From an uncultured Actinomycetes bacterium (GTDB lineage Bacteria; Actinomycetota; Actinomycetes; S36-B12): a DNA stretch of 36,779 nt. The position numbers were made by a program, and so were the translations under genes. Positions 15,717 through 24,196 of this stretch are shown one piece after another. Every line of letters starts with the position of its first letter. The stretch's first letter is position 1. Where the stretch lies: contig CAIKZY010000008.1 in assembly GCA_903832025.1 (NCBI GenBank), positions 1-36,779 of the forward strand, in the 5' to 3' direction. The notes beneath the pieces were generated by a model, which was given only the letters and a program-made list of their open reading frames with translations, made no database searches and had not been told where the DNA came from.

Positions 15717-16208
15717 GTGTCCGAGCTCGCGCTCACCGTCATCCGCCTGGGATTTCTTGCCCTGCTGTGGGTCTTCGTCCTGGTGACGGTGTTCGTCCTG
15801 CGCAAGGACTTACGAGCACCGGCTGATGCTCGCCCCGGTCGTTTAGCCCCGCCTCGGCGGCCGGCAAGCACCACAGCCAAGGCAGCAAAGGCGGCCAAGG
15901 CCAAGGGAGCAAAGGTTCGCGGCACCAAACTGGTCGTGACCGAGGGACCATTGACCGGCACGATCGTGCCGCTGACCGACGCGCAGGTCACCATCGGCCG
16001 GGCACCGGACTCGGTGATCGTGGTGGATGACGACTATGCCTCCAGCCGGCATGCACGGGTCTACGCGGCGGAGGGCGCATGGGTGGTTGAGGACCTGGGC
16101 AGCACCAACGGCACCTGGATCGAGCGCACCCGCATCACCACGCCGACTGTGCTGCAGGTCGGCGCAGCCCTGCGCGTGGGCCGCACCACGATGCAGTTGC
16201 AGAAGTAG
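15717..16208 (+). CDS. fhaB: FhaB: membrane-anchored FHA domain protein
   Basis: 163 aa from GTG 15717, 2 nt after the fhaA stop. One N-terminal transmembrane helix (LALTVIRLGFLALLWVFVLV) is followed by an Ala/Lys-rich linker and an FHA domain with TIGRAPDSVIVVDDDYASSRHARV and LGSTNGTWIERTRI. M. tuberculosis FhaB/FipA is similar in length (155 aa). By family it is a PknB substrate or adaptor at the division site. Tight spacing indicates co-translation with fhaA and pstP. Confidence 0.93.
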   Translation: MSELALTVIRLGFLALLWVFVLVTVFVLRKDLRAPADARPGRLAPPRRPASTTAKAAKAAKAKGAKVRGTKLVVTEGPLTGTIVPLTDAQVTIGRAPDSVIVVDDDYASSRHARVYAAEGAWVVEDLGSTNGTWIERTRITTPTVLQVGAALRVGRTTMQLQK

Positions 16209-16213
16209 GCGCC

Positions 16214-17584
16214 ATGGTCCTGCAGATGCGGTATGCCGCGAAAAGTGATGTGGGACTGGTTCGCTCGGGCAACGAGGATTCCGGCTATGCCGGACCACAC
16301 CTGCTCGTGGTGGCCGACGGCATGGGCGGGCATGCCGCCGGAGAACTGGCCTCGGCCACCGCGGTGGCGATCCTGGCGGACTTGGATATCCACCCACCCG
16401 CCGAGACCGATGTGCTGGCCGAACTGGCGGCAGCCATCGATGATGCCGGGGACATGATCGGTGCCACGATCGCCGATGATCCGGAACTGACCGGCATGGG
16501 AACCACCATCACCGGGGTCTACTGGATGTCAGGTCGGTTCGCCATCGTGCACGTGGGAGATTCGCGCGCATATTTGCTGCGCGACGGCGAGCTGTCCCAG
16601 CTCACGCATGACCACACGTACGTGCAGACACTGGTTGATGCCGGTCGCATCACCGAGGCTGACGCCGCGGTGCATCCGCGCCGGTCACTGATGATGCGGG
16701 CCGTGGATGGCCTGACACCGGTGGAGGCCGACCTCTCCATTCGTGAGGCGCGCGCCGGTGACCGACTCCTGCTATGCAGCGATGGACTGTCGGGGGTCCT
16801 GCCCAAGGAGCAGCTGGCTGCGCGCATGGCCGACGGCGATCCCACCATCGCCGTCATCCACCTGATCGAGGATGCCCTGGCTGCGGGTGCACCGGACAAC
16901 GTCACCGCAGTGGTGGCCGACATCGTGGACCTGCCCGAGATGGACCGCTCCAATGACACCGTCACCCTGGTCGCCCCGGTCGTCGTCGGCGCTGCCGGTG
17001 AGCCACGGGTGCGTTTTCGCTTGCCGCACGTCCACTTTCCCACCGACATTCAGCCTGATGCCGATGCGCCGGCTGCCCCCCCGGCAGTGGAGGGCGGGCC
17101 TCCCACTGCTGAGCAGCCGTTGATCGACTCCGAGTTGATCGTGCCGGCAGCAGAGACCGCACGACGCACGGCAATCCGCGAAGAGGCCGAGCGTGACAGC
17201 CGAAGACGCAGGCGTCGACGGGTCTGGATCGGCATTGCTGCCGTCGTCGTGGTCGTGGTGGTCCTGGCCTGCGCGGTGATCGGAGTCAGATCGTGGGTGC
17301 GAAGCCAGTGGTACGTGGCATTGAACGGCGCTGCGGGCACCGGGACTGTCGCGATCTACAACGGGGTACCCGGTTCGCTGGTGGGGATTGATCTGTCCTC
17401 GCTGTACGCCAACAGCTCGATCGAGATCGGCAAGCTGCCGCTGTTCGATCAGGAGTTGGTGTCCAAGACGATTCCCGCGTCGAGCCGGTCCGATGCCCAG
17501 CGCATTGTCACCGAGCTGGCCATTCACGCTGCCTCGTGCGCGCAGCCGCTGCCGGCCGCCGGCTGTCCCGGGGTGAGCAACTAA
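16214..17584 (+). CDS. pstP: PstP: PP2C-family Ser/Thr protein phosphatase
   Basis: 456 aa. All PP2C metal and phosphate motifs are present: VRSGNEDSGY, VVADGMGGHAAGE, GMGTTITG, VHVGDSRAYLLRDG, LTHDHTYVQ, LLLCSDGLSGVL and APDNVTAVVAD. An Arg-rich juxtamembrane stretch (RRRRRR) precedes one transmembrane helix near 335-357, and about 95 residues lie outside the cell. By family it is the sole phosphatase reversing PknA/PknB phosphorylation, working on the cytoplasmic side. The gene sits between fhaB (5 nt) and rodA (2 nt). Confidence 0.95.
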   Translation: MVLQMRYAAKSDVGLVRSGNEDSGYAGPHLLVVADGMGGHAAGELASATAVAILADLDIHPPAETDVLAELAAAIDDAGDMIGATIADDPELTGMGTTITGVYWMSGRFAIVHVGDSRAYLLRDGELSQLTHDHTYVQTLVDAGRITEADAAVHPRRSLMMRAVDGLTPVEADLSIREARAGDRLLLCSDGLSGVLPKEQLAARMADGDPTIAVIHLIEDALAAGAPDNVTAVVADIVDLPEMDRSNDTVTLVAPVVVGAAGEPRVRFRLPHVHFPTDIQPDADAPAAPPAVEGGPPTAEQPLIDSELIVPAAETARRTAIREEAERDSRRRRRRRVWIGIAAVVVVVVVLACAVIGVRSWVRSQWYVALNGAAGTGTVAIYNGVPGSLVGIDLSSLYANSSIEIGKLPLFDQELVSKTIPASSRSDAQRIVTELAIHAASCAQPLPAAGCPGVSN

Positions 17585-17586
17585 GC

Positions 17587-18960
17587 ATGCGACAGTCCAA
17601 CCGACGCGGCACGGAACTGATGCTGCTGGTCTTCGCCCTGGTGTTGGTCGTGCTGGGCATGCTGCAGGTCGGTTGGGCAACCGGAACCGCCATTCCCACC
17701 CGCCTGTGGGTCACCATGGCGCTGCTGGCTGCCTTGGCGGCCGGCATGCATATGGTCGTTCGGCTGCGCGCCACGTATGCCGATCCGATCCTGCTCCCGG
17801 CCGCGACATTGCTCACCGGGCTGGGCCTGGTCATGATCTATCGGATCGACGTGGCCAACGCCCAGCGCGCAGTGCACAACAACATCACCCCGCCCACCCC
17901 TGATGTGTATGCGCAGCTGACGTGGTTCGCGATCGCCGCAGTGCTCTTCGTCGCGGTACTCATCCTGGTGCGAGACCATCGGCGATTGCAGCGGTATACC
18001 TTCACCTTCGGCCTGATCGGCATCGTGCTGCTGATCTTGCCGCTGGCGCCGGTGCTCGGGCACACGATCAACGGTGCCCGATTGTGGGTGCGACTGGCAG
18101 TGTTCAGTTTCCAGCCCGGGGAGCTGGCAAAGATCGCGCTGACGATCTTCTTCGCCGGCTACCTGGTGCTCAAGCGGGATTCCCTGGCACTGGTTCGCAC
18201 GCGAGTCGCCGGCGTCGGCGTCCCCCGGGTGAAGGACCTCGGTCCGATCCTGATCGCCTGGCTGATCTCCCTGGGTGTCCTGGTCTTCCAGAATGACCTG
18301 GGAACCTCCCTGCTCTTCTTTGCCCTGTTCGTGTCCATGCTCTACATCGCAACGGGTCGACGAAGTTGGCTCATCTGGGGGGCGGTGCTGTTCGCGGTCG
18401 GCTCACTGGCCAGCTGGGCATTGATTCCGCACGTCCACGAGCGCGTCACGATCTGGCTGAATCCATTCGGCTATGCGGCAGATTCCGGCTATCAGATCGT
18501 GCAATCGCTGTACGGGTTCGCCAACGGCGGGCTGCTCGGTGCCGGGCTTGGCCAGGGATTTCCCACGCTGGTGCCCTTTGCCAACACCGACTTCATTACC
18601 GCCGCCTTCGGTGAGGAGCTCGGGCTGATCGGGTTAATGGCCATGTTGATGGTGTACGCCATCATCGTGGAGCGCGGCATGCGCATCTCGGTGTCGGTCA
18701 AGGACTCCTTCGGCCAGTTGCTTGCCGCGGGCTTGTCGATCTCGGTGGCGATCCAGGTGTTCGTGATCATCGGCGGGGTGACGCGGCTGATTCCGCTGAC
18801 CGGCCTGACCACCCCGTTCCTGTCATACGGCGGATCCTCGCTGGTGGCGAACTGGATCATCATCGCCCTGCTGCTGCGTATCTCCGATCGCGCACGTCGG
18901 CCAGATACGCAGGCGCCGGCAATGGATGATGCGATGACCCAGGTGGTGCGCCGGGTATGA
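17587..18960 (+). CDS. rodA: RodA: SEDS-family peptidoglycan glycosyltransferase
   Basis: 457 aa from ATG 17587, 2 nt after pstP; a longer reading would overlap pstP by 49 nt. Many hydrophobic helices. SEDS landmarks include the QNDLGTSLLFFALF loop with the catalytic-type Asp, GYQIVQSLYGFANGGLLGAGLGQG, FITAAFGEELGLIG and PLTGLTTPFLSYGGSSLVANW. By family it polymerises lipid II glycan strands during elongation with a class B PBP. Its stop overlaps the pbpA start as ATGA, so the two partners are translationally coupled. Confidence 0.95.
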   Translation: MRQSNRRGTELMLLVFALVLVVLGMLQVGWATGTAIPTRLWVTMALLAALAAGMHMVVRLRATYADPILLPAATLLTGLGLVMIYRIDVANAQRAVHNNITPPTPDVYAQLTWFAIAAVLFVAVLILVRDHRRLQRYTFTFGLIGIVLLILPLAPVLGHTINGARLWVRLAVFSFQPGELAKIALTIFFAGYLVLKRDSLALVRTRVAGVGVPRVKDLGPILIAWLISLGVLVFQNDLGTSLLFFALFVSMLYIATGRRSWLIWGAVLFAVGSLASWALIPHVHERVTIWLNPFGYAADSGYQIVQSLYGFANGGLLGAGLGQGFPTLVPFANTDFITAAFGEELGLIGLMAMLMVYAIIVERGMRISVSVKDSFGQLLAAGLSISVAIQVFVIIGGVTRLIPLTGLTTPFLSYGGSSLVANWIIIALLLRISDRARRPDTQAPAMDDAMTQVVRRV

Positions 18961-20414
18961 ACCGTCCCATTCGATTGATGGCCGGATTCCTGGCCGTGCT
19001 GCTGTTTGCCTTGCTGATCAACATCACCGTCATCCAGGTATTCCAAGCCTCCAACTACCGCGATCATGTGGGCAACCAGCGCAATCTGCTGGCCGAGTAC
19101 GGACGCGAGCGTGGGCCGATCCTGGTCGGCAATGATCCGGTTGCCCGGTCGGTGGTCACCGGGAACACGCTGATGTATCAGCGGACCTACTCCCAAGGCC
19201 CACTGCTGGCTCCGGTGACCGGCTTCTACTCCCTGGTCTATGGCGCAACCGGCCTGGAGCGGACCGAGAACCAGGTCCTCACCGGACGCTCGGACCTGTT
19301 CTTCGTTGACCGCATTCATCAACTGTTCGCCGGCCGCCGGCCGCAAGGCGGTGCAGTGACCACCACGATCAACGACGCTGCCCAACTTGCTGCGTTCAAT
19401 GGCCTGGGGACCAAGGTCGGCGCCGTGGTTGCCATCGAGCCAGCCACCGGCAAGATCCTGGCGTCCGTGCAATCACCGTCCTTCGATCCCAACGTGTTGA
19501 CCAGCCATGACCCCACGGCAATTCGTGCCTACTACAACACCCTGCTCGCCAACCCGGCAAAGCCGTTGCTCAATCGACCGATCGTGGGGCTGCAACCGCC
19601 GGGTTCGACATTCAAGCTCGTGGTCACCGCAGCGGCACTGGCATCGGGGCAATACACCGCCGACTCGGTCCTGCCCGGACCTGCGGTCTATCAACTGCCC
19701 AACTCCACGCACCTGCTGCACAACTGGACCGGCAAGGCCTGCGGTCCGGGCTCTCGCGTGACGTTGCGCCAGGCACTGGCGATCAGCTGCAACACCGCAT
19801 TCGCCTGGCTCGGGGTTCAACTTGGTGCGCCGGCACTGCAGCATCAGGCCGAGTTGATGGGATTCAATACCGGTTTCGCGATCCCCCTGCATGCGGCCAC
19901 CAGCGTGTTCCCCGCGCAACTGGACAAGCCGCAAACCGCCCTCAGCGCGATCGGCCAATACGACGATCGCGCCACAGCCCTGCAAATGGCGATGGTCGCA
20001 GCCACGATCGCCAACCACGGCGTGACGATGCTGCCGTACTTGGTCCAGGAGATTCGCGGTGCAGACCTGTCGATCCTGACCACCACCCAGCCAAAGGCGT
20101 TTGCCACCGCGATGACTCCCGCCAACGCCGCAGCGGAGACCGACATGATGGTCAACGTCGTGCAAAACGGCACCGCCTCCAACGCCCGTATCCCGGGCAT
20201 TGCCGTAGCCGGTAAGACCGGCACCGCGCAAACGGGTAACTCCAGTCCGAACGTGGCCTGGTTTGTTTCCTTTGCGCCGGCCCAGTCACCGAAGGTTGCC
20301 GTGGCGGTCATGGTCGAGGATGGCGGCGGCACGTCGGAGATCACCGGCAATGGACTGGCCGCTCCGATTGCCAAGGCGGTCATGGAAGCGGTCCTGCAGG
20401 GTGGTAGTCGATGA
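18957..20414 (+). CDS. pbpA: PbpA: class B penicillin-binding protein (transpeptidase)
   Basis: 485 aa with an N-terminal membrane anchor (LMAGFLAVLLFALLINITV). The transpeptidase motifs are intact: S-T-F-K with active Ser217, S-C-N at 277-279 and K-T-G at 420-422. The region before the catalytic domain is short, as in actinobacterial PbpA. By family it crosslinks peptidoglycan made by RodA and responds to the PknB system. ATGA overlap with rodA; the next gene, pknB, follows after 52 nt. Confidence 0.95.
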   Translation: MNRPIRLMAGFLAVLLFALLINITVIQVFQASNYRDHVGNQRNLLAEYGRERGPILVGNDPVARSVVTGNTLMYQRTYSQGPLLAPVTGFYSLVYGATGLERTENQVLTGRSDLFFVDRIHQLFAGRRPQGGAVTTTINDAAQLAAFNGLGTKVGAVVAIEPATGKILASVQSPSFDPNVLTSHDPTAIRAYYNTLLANPAKPLLNRPIVGLQPPGSTFKLVVTAAALASGQYTADSVLPGPAVYQLPNSTHLLHNWTGKACGPGSRVTLRQALAISCNTAFAWLGVQLGAPALQHQAELMGFNTGFAIPLHAATSVFPAQLDKPQTALSAIGQYDDRATALQMAMVAATIANHGVTMLPYLVQEIRGADLSILTTTQPKAFATAMTPANAAAETDMMVNVVQNGTASNARIPGIAVAGKTGTAQTGNSSPNVAWFVSFAPAQSPKVAVAVMVEDGGGTSEITGNGLAAPIAKAVMEAVLQGGSR

Positions 20415-20466
20415 TGGATGACGCAATACAAGGCCAAATTCAGACGCAACCTGGGAGCATGACCAC

Positions 20467-22206
20467 ATGACCATCGAAACAGGCGACGGTCGCCGCATGC
20501 TGGGCGACCGCTACGAGATCGGTGAGGTCATCGGTCGCGGCGGGATGGCCGAAGTGCACCAGGGCCGCGACCTGCGCCTGGGACGTCGCGTGGCCGTGAA
20601 AATCCTGCGACCGGACTTAGCCCGCGACCCGTCTTTTCAGTCACGGTTCCGCCGCGAGGCGCAATCGGCGGCAGCACTGAATCACCCGAACATCGTGGCC
20701 GTCTACGACACCGGCGAGGACGTACTGGCGGCAGAGGGTGCCGAACCGATCGTGGTGCCGTACATCGTGATGGAGTACGTCGACGGCATGACCTTGCGGC
20801 AGCTCCTGGGTGCCGGGCGACGCCTGCTGCCTGAGCGTGCACTGGAGATCGCAGCCGGTGTCCTGTCGGCGCTGGACTATGCGCACAAGCATGGCATCGT
20901 CCATCGCGATATCAAGCCGGCAAACGTGATGCTCACCCGCACCGGTGACGTGAAGGTGATGGACTTCGGCATCGCTCGGGCGTTGGGTGATACCTCCGGC
21001 ACGATGACGTCAACGTCTGCGGTCATGGGCACGGCGCAATACCTGTCGCCGGAGCAGGCACGCGGGGAAACCGTCGATGCCCGCAGCGACCTGTACTCAG
21101 CCGGGGTGCTGCTGTATGAACTGCTCACCGGGCGACCGCCATTCACCGGTGACTCACCGGTGTCTATCGCCTATCAGCATGTGTCGGAGATGCCAACGCC
21201 TCCATCGCAGATCGATCAGGGTGTTCCCCCGGATGTCGACGCGGTGGTGCTGACCGCATTGGCCAAACGGGCATCGGATCGCTACCAGACTGCTGCGGAG
21301 TTTCGCTTCGACGTCGAGCGGGCGATCTCCGGCGGACCGTTGACCGCAGCGGTGCCGGCGATCTTGTCAGAGCACACCACACAGATGCCCGCGGTCGCTG
21401 CTGCAGGCTTCGACTACGAATACGACGACCGTGATACCGCCTCACGGCGACCGCGTCGAGCCGGATTTTGGATCGTGAGCTCGATCGCGGTTGTCCTGGC
21501 CATCGTCTCGGCCATCTTGATCGGCAAGGTGCTCCTGGGCGGATCCAGCCTGGCCAACATTTCGGTGCCCGACCTGTCCGGCCTGACAGTTCAACAGGCT
21601 CAGTCGCAGCTGTCGGCCGACAAGCTGCAGCTCGGCGCGCAGACACCGCAGACCTCTGACCGTCCCACCGGCACCGTGGTCGCCCAGCAGCCGGCCGCGG
21701 GGGAGATGCTGGCGCAGAACCAGGCCGTCAACATCACCGTGTCCTCGGGCAAGGCACAGTCCACCGTTCCGCAGCTGGTGTCGTTGATGAGCTCCTCCGC
21801 TGCGCAGATCGCCCTTCAGGATGCCAATTTGCAGTTGGGGACGGTCACCACTGACGTCTCCGATCAGCCTGCCGGATACGTGATTGCCCAGGACCCCGTG
21901 CCCGGGACGCAGGTCAATGCGGGAACGTTGGTGAACATCACGGTGTCCTCCGGACAGATTTCGGTTCCGGATGTTTCGGGTCTGTCCGAGGCACAGGCGC
22001 GCAGTGACCTGGCCCAGGCCGGCTTTGATGTGCAGGTCGTGCAGCAGTCCGACAACTCCAATGCACCGGGCACCGTGCTGGCTCAATCGCCCAAGGGCGG
22101 CACCCAGGCCGGGCGCGGCTCCACGGTCACGATCACCGTGGCTGAAGCCTCGGCTCCATCGTCAGCACCGCTATCGGGCGGTGATGGCGCACCAAACCCG
22201 GGCTAG
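20467..22206 (+). CDS. pknB: PknB: transmembrane Ser/Thr kinase with PASTA repeats
   Basis: 579 aa. The kinase domain has G-loop GRGGMAEV (23-30), Lys45, H-R-D 146-148, D-F-G 166-168 and an activation loop with several Thr (179-183) before GTAQYLSPEQARG; it is very close to M. tuberculosis PknB. One transmembrane helix at about 335-358. The outside part has three PASTA repeats (about 366-430, 431-496, 497-563); mycobacterial PknB has four. A Ser/Pro-rich tail ends the protein. By family the PASTA repeats sense muropeptide or lipid II and the kinase regulates cell-wall synthesis with PstP, FhaA and FhaB. Its stop overlaps that of convergent pabA in a CTAG. Confidence 0.96.
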   Translation: MTIETGDGRRMLGDRYEIGEVIGRGGMAEVHQGRDLRLGRRVAVKILRPDLARDPSFQSRFRREAQSAAALNHPNIVAVYDTGEDVLAAEGAEPIVVPYIVMEYVDGMTLRQLLGAGRRLLPERALEIAAGVLSALDYAHKHGIVHRDIKPANVMLTRTGDVKVMDFGIARALGDTSGTMTSTSAVMGTAQYLSPEQARGETVDARSDLYSAGVLLYELLTGRPPFTGDSPVSIAYQHVSEMPTPPSQIDQGVPPDVDAVVLTALAKRASDRYQTAAEFRFDVERAISGGPLTAAVPAILSEHTTQMPAVAAAGFDYEYDDRDTASRRPRRAGFWIVSSIAVVLAIVSAILIGKVLLGGSSLANISVPDLSGLTVQQAQSQLSADKLQLGAQTPQTSDRPTGTVVAQQPAAGEMLAQNQAVNITVSSGKAQSTVPQLVSLMSSSAAQIALQDANLQLGTVTTDVSDQPAGYVIAQDPVPGTQVNAGTLVNITVSSGQISVPDVSGLSEAQARSDLAQAGFDVQVVQQSDNSNAPGTVLAQSPKGGTQAGRGSTVTITVAEASAPSSAPLSGGDGAPNPG

Positions 22207-22841
22207 TGGATCAATGGCGGCGGGGTACCCACCACCGGGGCCAGGCCGACTGCCCGCACCGGGGCATCGACATCGCCGCACTCGACCAGCCACGCTGCCA
22301 GCAACTGATGTCCGCCCTCGGTCAGAACCGACTCCGGGTGGAACTGCACGCCCTCAATCGCCTGTTCGACATGACGCACGCCCATGATGATGCCGGTGTC
22401 GGTGCGGGCGGTCACGATCAACTCCGCAGGCACGGTGTCCGGGTCGATCGCCAGGGAGTGATACCTGGTGGCCGTGAAGGGATTGGGAAGTGCGCCCATC
22501 ACGCCGAAGTCCTCATGAAAGACCGGTGATGTCTTGCCGTGGATGAGCTCTGGAGCCCGACCCACCGTTGCCCCGAATGCGGCCGCGATTGCCTGATGTC
22601 CCAGGCACACGCCCAGGATGGGAACCTGCCCCCCGAGCTCGAGCACGATGTCCATGCAGATGCCGGCATCCTGGGGCGTCCCCGGGCCCGGCGACAGCAA
22701 GATGCCGTCATAGTCGGCCGCGTCGGCCACGGTGATCGCATCATTGCGGCGCACGTCCACCTGTGCACCGAGCTGGGCGAGATACTGCACCAGGTTGAAC
22801 ACGAACGAGTCGTAGTTGTCGACCACCAGGATGCGCGCCAC
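22203..22841 (-). CDS. pabA: Glutamine amidotransferase of anthranilate / aminodeoxychorismate synthase (TrpG/PabA)
   Basis: 212 aa from GTG 22841. It opens with ARILVVDNYDSFVFNLVQYL and has oxyanion loop SPGPGTPQDAG, nucleophile Cys79 in GVCLGHQAI, and the His-Glu pair in EGVQFHPES, all of class I amidotransferases. By family it supplies ammonia from glutamine to chorismate for p-aminobenzoate or anthranilate. This position beside pknB/crgA is standard for the actinobacterial aminodeoxychorismate subunit. CACAAT ends 6 nt before GTG 22841, suggesting a leaderless start; a GTG at 22874 would add 11 residues. Confidence 0.92.
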   Translation of the reverse strand: MARILVVDNYDSFVFNLVQYLAQLGAQVDVRRNDAITVADAADYDGILLSPGPGTPQDAGICMDIVLELGGQVPILGVCLGHQAIAAAFGATVGRAPELIHGKTSPVFHEDFGVMGALPNPFTATRYHSLAIDPDTVPAELIVTARTDTGIIMGVRHVEQAIEGVQFHPESVLTEGGHQLLAAWLVECGDVDAPVRAVGLAPVVGTPPPLIH

Positions 22842-22887
22842 CCCCGTATTGTGGCCCTGGTTCATTTCACCCACGCAGGAGGATCAC

Positions 22888-23151
22888 GTGCCAGAGTCAA
22901 AGCGTCGTCGCAAGCCGGCATACACCCCGCAGCAGTCAATGGGTGAGCACAAGGCCGCCAAGCTGGGCTCACCGACCTGGCTGGCTCCCACCATGACCGC
23001 GTGTTTTGTCATCGGACTGGTCTACATCGTGCTGTTCTACCTGGCCGGACCCAATATCCCGGTGATGAAGTCCCTGAGCGCCCTGGTGAATGTCGGCATC
23101 GGATTCGGCTTTATCGTCGTCGGATTCTTCCTGTCCACGCGCTGGAAATGA
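22888..23151 (+). CDS. crgA: CrgA: cell division / septation protein
   Basis: 87 aa from GTG 22888 with CAGGAGGATCAC upstream, a strong Shine-Dalgarno. A Lys/Arg-rich cytoplasmic start (PESKRRRKPAYTP) is followed by two transmembrane helices (TWLAPTMTACFVIGLVYIVL and ALVNVGIGFGFIVVGFFL) joined by a short loop with NIPVM, exactly the CrgA layout and length. By family it sits at the septum and links FtsZ-dependent division with PBPs. It diverges from pabA, with 46 bp between the two start codons. Confidence 0.93.
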   Translation: MPESKRRRKPAYTPQQSMGEHKAAKLGSPTWLAPTMTACFVIGLVYIVLFYLAGPNIPVMKSLSALVNVGIGFGFIVVGFFLSTRWK

Positions 23152-23161
23152 TCCACACCTC

Positions 23162-23177
23162 ATCCCCAGCTGGGGAT
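23162..23177. terminator. Perfect 16-bp palindrome between convergent genes
   Basis: ATCCCCAGCTGGGGAT starts 11 nt after the crgA stop and is followed by AAAT. As RNA the arms could form a short hairpin on either strand, but there is no loop spacer, so a protein-binding site is equally possible. Confidence 0.4.
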
Positions 23178-23269
23178 AAATGACACCTGTGTATTTCGCG
23201 GTGGACCCAAGTCGCTGAGGGTGAACTGTGGTGCGTGTGCTGCTGTCGTGACTGATGCCGCGCTGCGAC

Positions 23270-24169
23270 CTATCGGTGCCACGGCATCCAGGGTCCCAGG
23301 GCGCCCAACTGCGCCTGCAGCTGGCTGGTTCGCACGACGACCATGATGAGCAAGACCGCGACGATGGCCACCACTGTCCCCCACTGGGCAACCGGCGTCC
23401 GGGGAAAATAGACAAAGGCCGCGGCTACCGCGGCTCCGGTGATCATGCCGCCCAGGTGAGCCCGCCAATCAATGCCCGGGGACATGAACCCAATCGCGAA
23501 GTTCACGCCGATCAGGACAACCACCTGCGTGATGTCGAATGAATGCCGTCGACCGGCCACCACCAGGGCTCCCATCAGCCCGAAGATCGCACCTGAGGCC
23601 CCAACGGAGACCGTCATGGGATCGGAGAACCCATACGAGCACACCGCACCGCCGAATGCGGCCACGAGATACAGCACCGTGAACCGCCAGTGCCCCAGTA
23701 CCCGTTCCAGGGCCGGCCCCAGCGCGAAGAGCACATACATATTGAAGGCGATGTGCAGGATGGAACCATGGAGGAAGGCGCTGGTGAGCAATGTCCACCA
23801 GTTGCCGTTGGCGGCAATGCCGGCCGGGTACATCCCCCAGTTCGTCGAGGACTTGTCGATGCCGACAGCCAACTGCAGCAAGAATGCCGCGACGTTGATC
23901 CCGATCAGGACAAAGGTCACGACCGGCCGGGTGGCCGCGACCATGCCCTGGCGCATCGGAGCACCGGCAATCGTTCGCGGAATCGCACTGGCCGGCGTTC
24001 CGCCGGCGATACATGCCGGGCACTGAAAGCCCACCGAAGCTGAGTTCATGCACCGGGTGCAGATGGGCTTGCGGCAGCGCGCGCAGTGGATGTACGTGAC
24101 CTGGTCGGGGTGGTTGTAGCAGGTCGGGGCAGGTGCGGGCACCGGTACGCCGGGAGTGGCCTCACTCAT
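23270..24169 (-). CDS. Rhomboid-family intramembrane serine protease with N-terminal zinc finger
   Basis: 299 aa. The N-terminus has a B-box-like cysteine/histidine cluster (Cys17, His20, Cys29, Cys32, Cys37, Cys40, Cys50, Cys53). It is followed by several transmembrane helices: NWWTLLTSAFLHGSILHIAFN in the first part, catalytic GASGAIFG with Ser192, and HLGG with His238 as the dyad partner. By family it cleaves within or near transmembrane segments; the substrate is unknown. It lies 27 nt after ppiA on the same strand, a pairing common in actinobacteria. No strong Shine-Dalgarno. Confidence 0.92.
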   Translation of the reverse strand: MSEATPGVPVPAPAPTCYNHPDQVTYIHCARCRKPICTRCMNSASVGFQCPACIAGGTPASAIPRTIAGAPMRQGMVAATRPVVTFVLIGINVAAFLLQLAVGIDKSSTNWGMYPAGIAANGNWWTLLTSAFLHGSILHIAFNMYVLFALGPALERVLGHWRFTVLYLVAAFGGAVCSYGFSDPMTVSVGASGAIFGLMGALVVAGRRHSFDITQVVVLIGVNFAIGFMSPGIDWRAHLGGMITGAAVAAAFVYFPRTPVAQWGTVVAIVAVLLIMVVVRTSQLQAQLGALGPWMPWHR

Positions 24170-24196
24170 GGCGCACCGGTACCGAGCAGGTGCCGG

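Noticed and set aside
16772-17680. 302-codon leftward open frame
   Set aside because: Antisense to pstP, rich in Arg/His/Gly as shadow frames are; pstP motifs on the other strand are complete.
18492-19472. 326-codon leftward open frame
   Set aside because: Antisense to the rodA-pbpA junction, both of which are clear genes; no domain visible.
21442-22086. 214-codon leftward open frame
   Set aside because: Antisense to the PASTA region of pknB; its repeat-like look mirrors the PASTA repeats.
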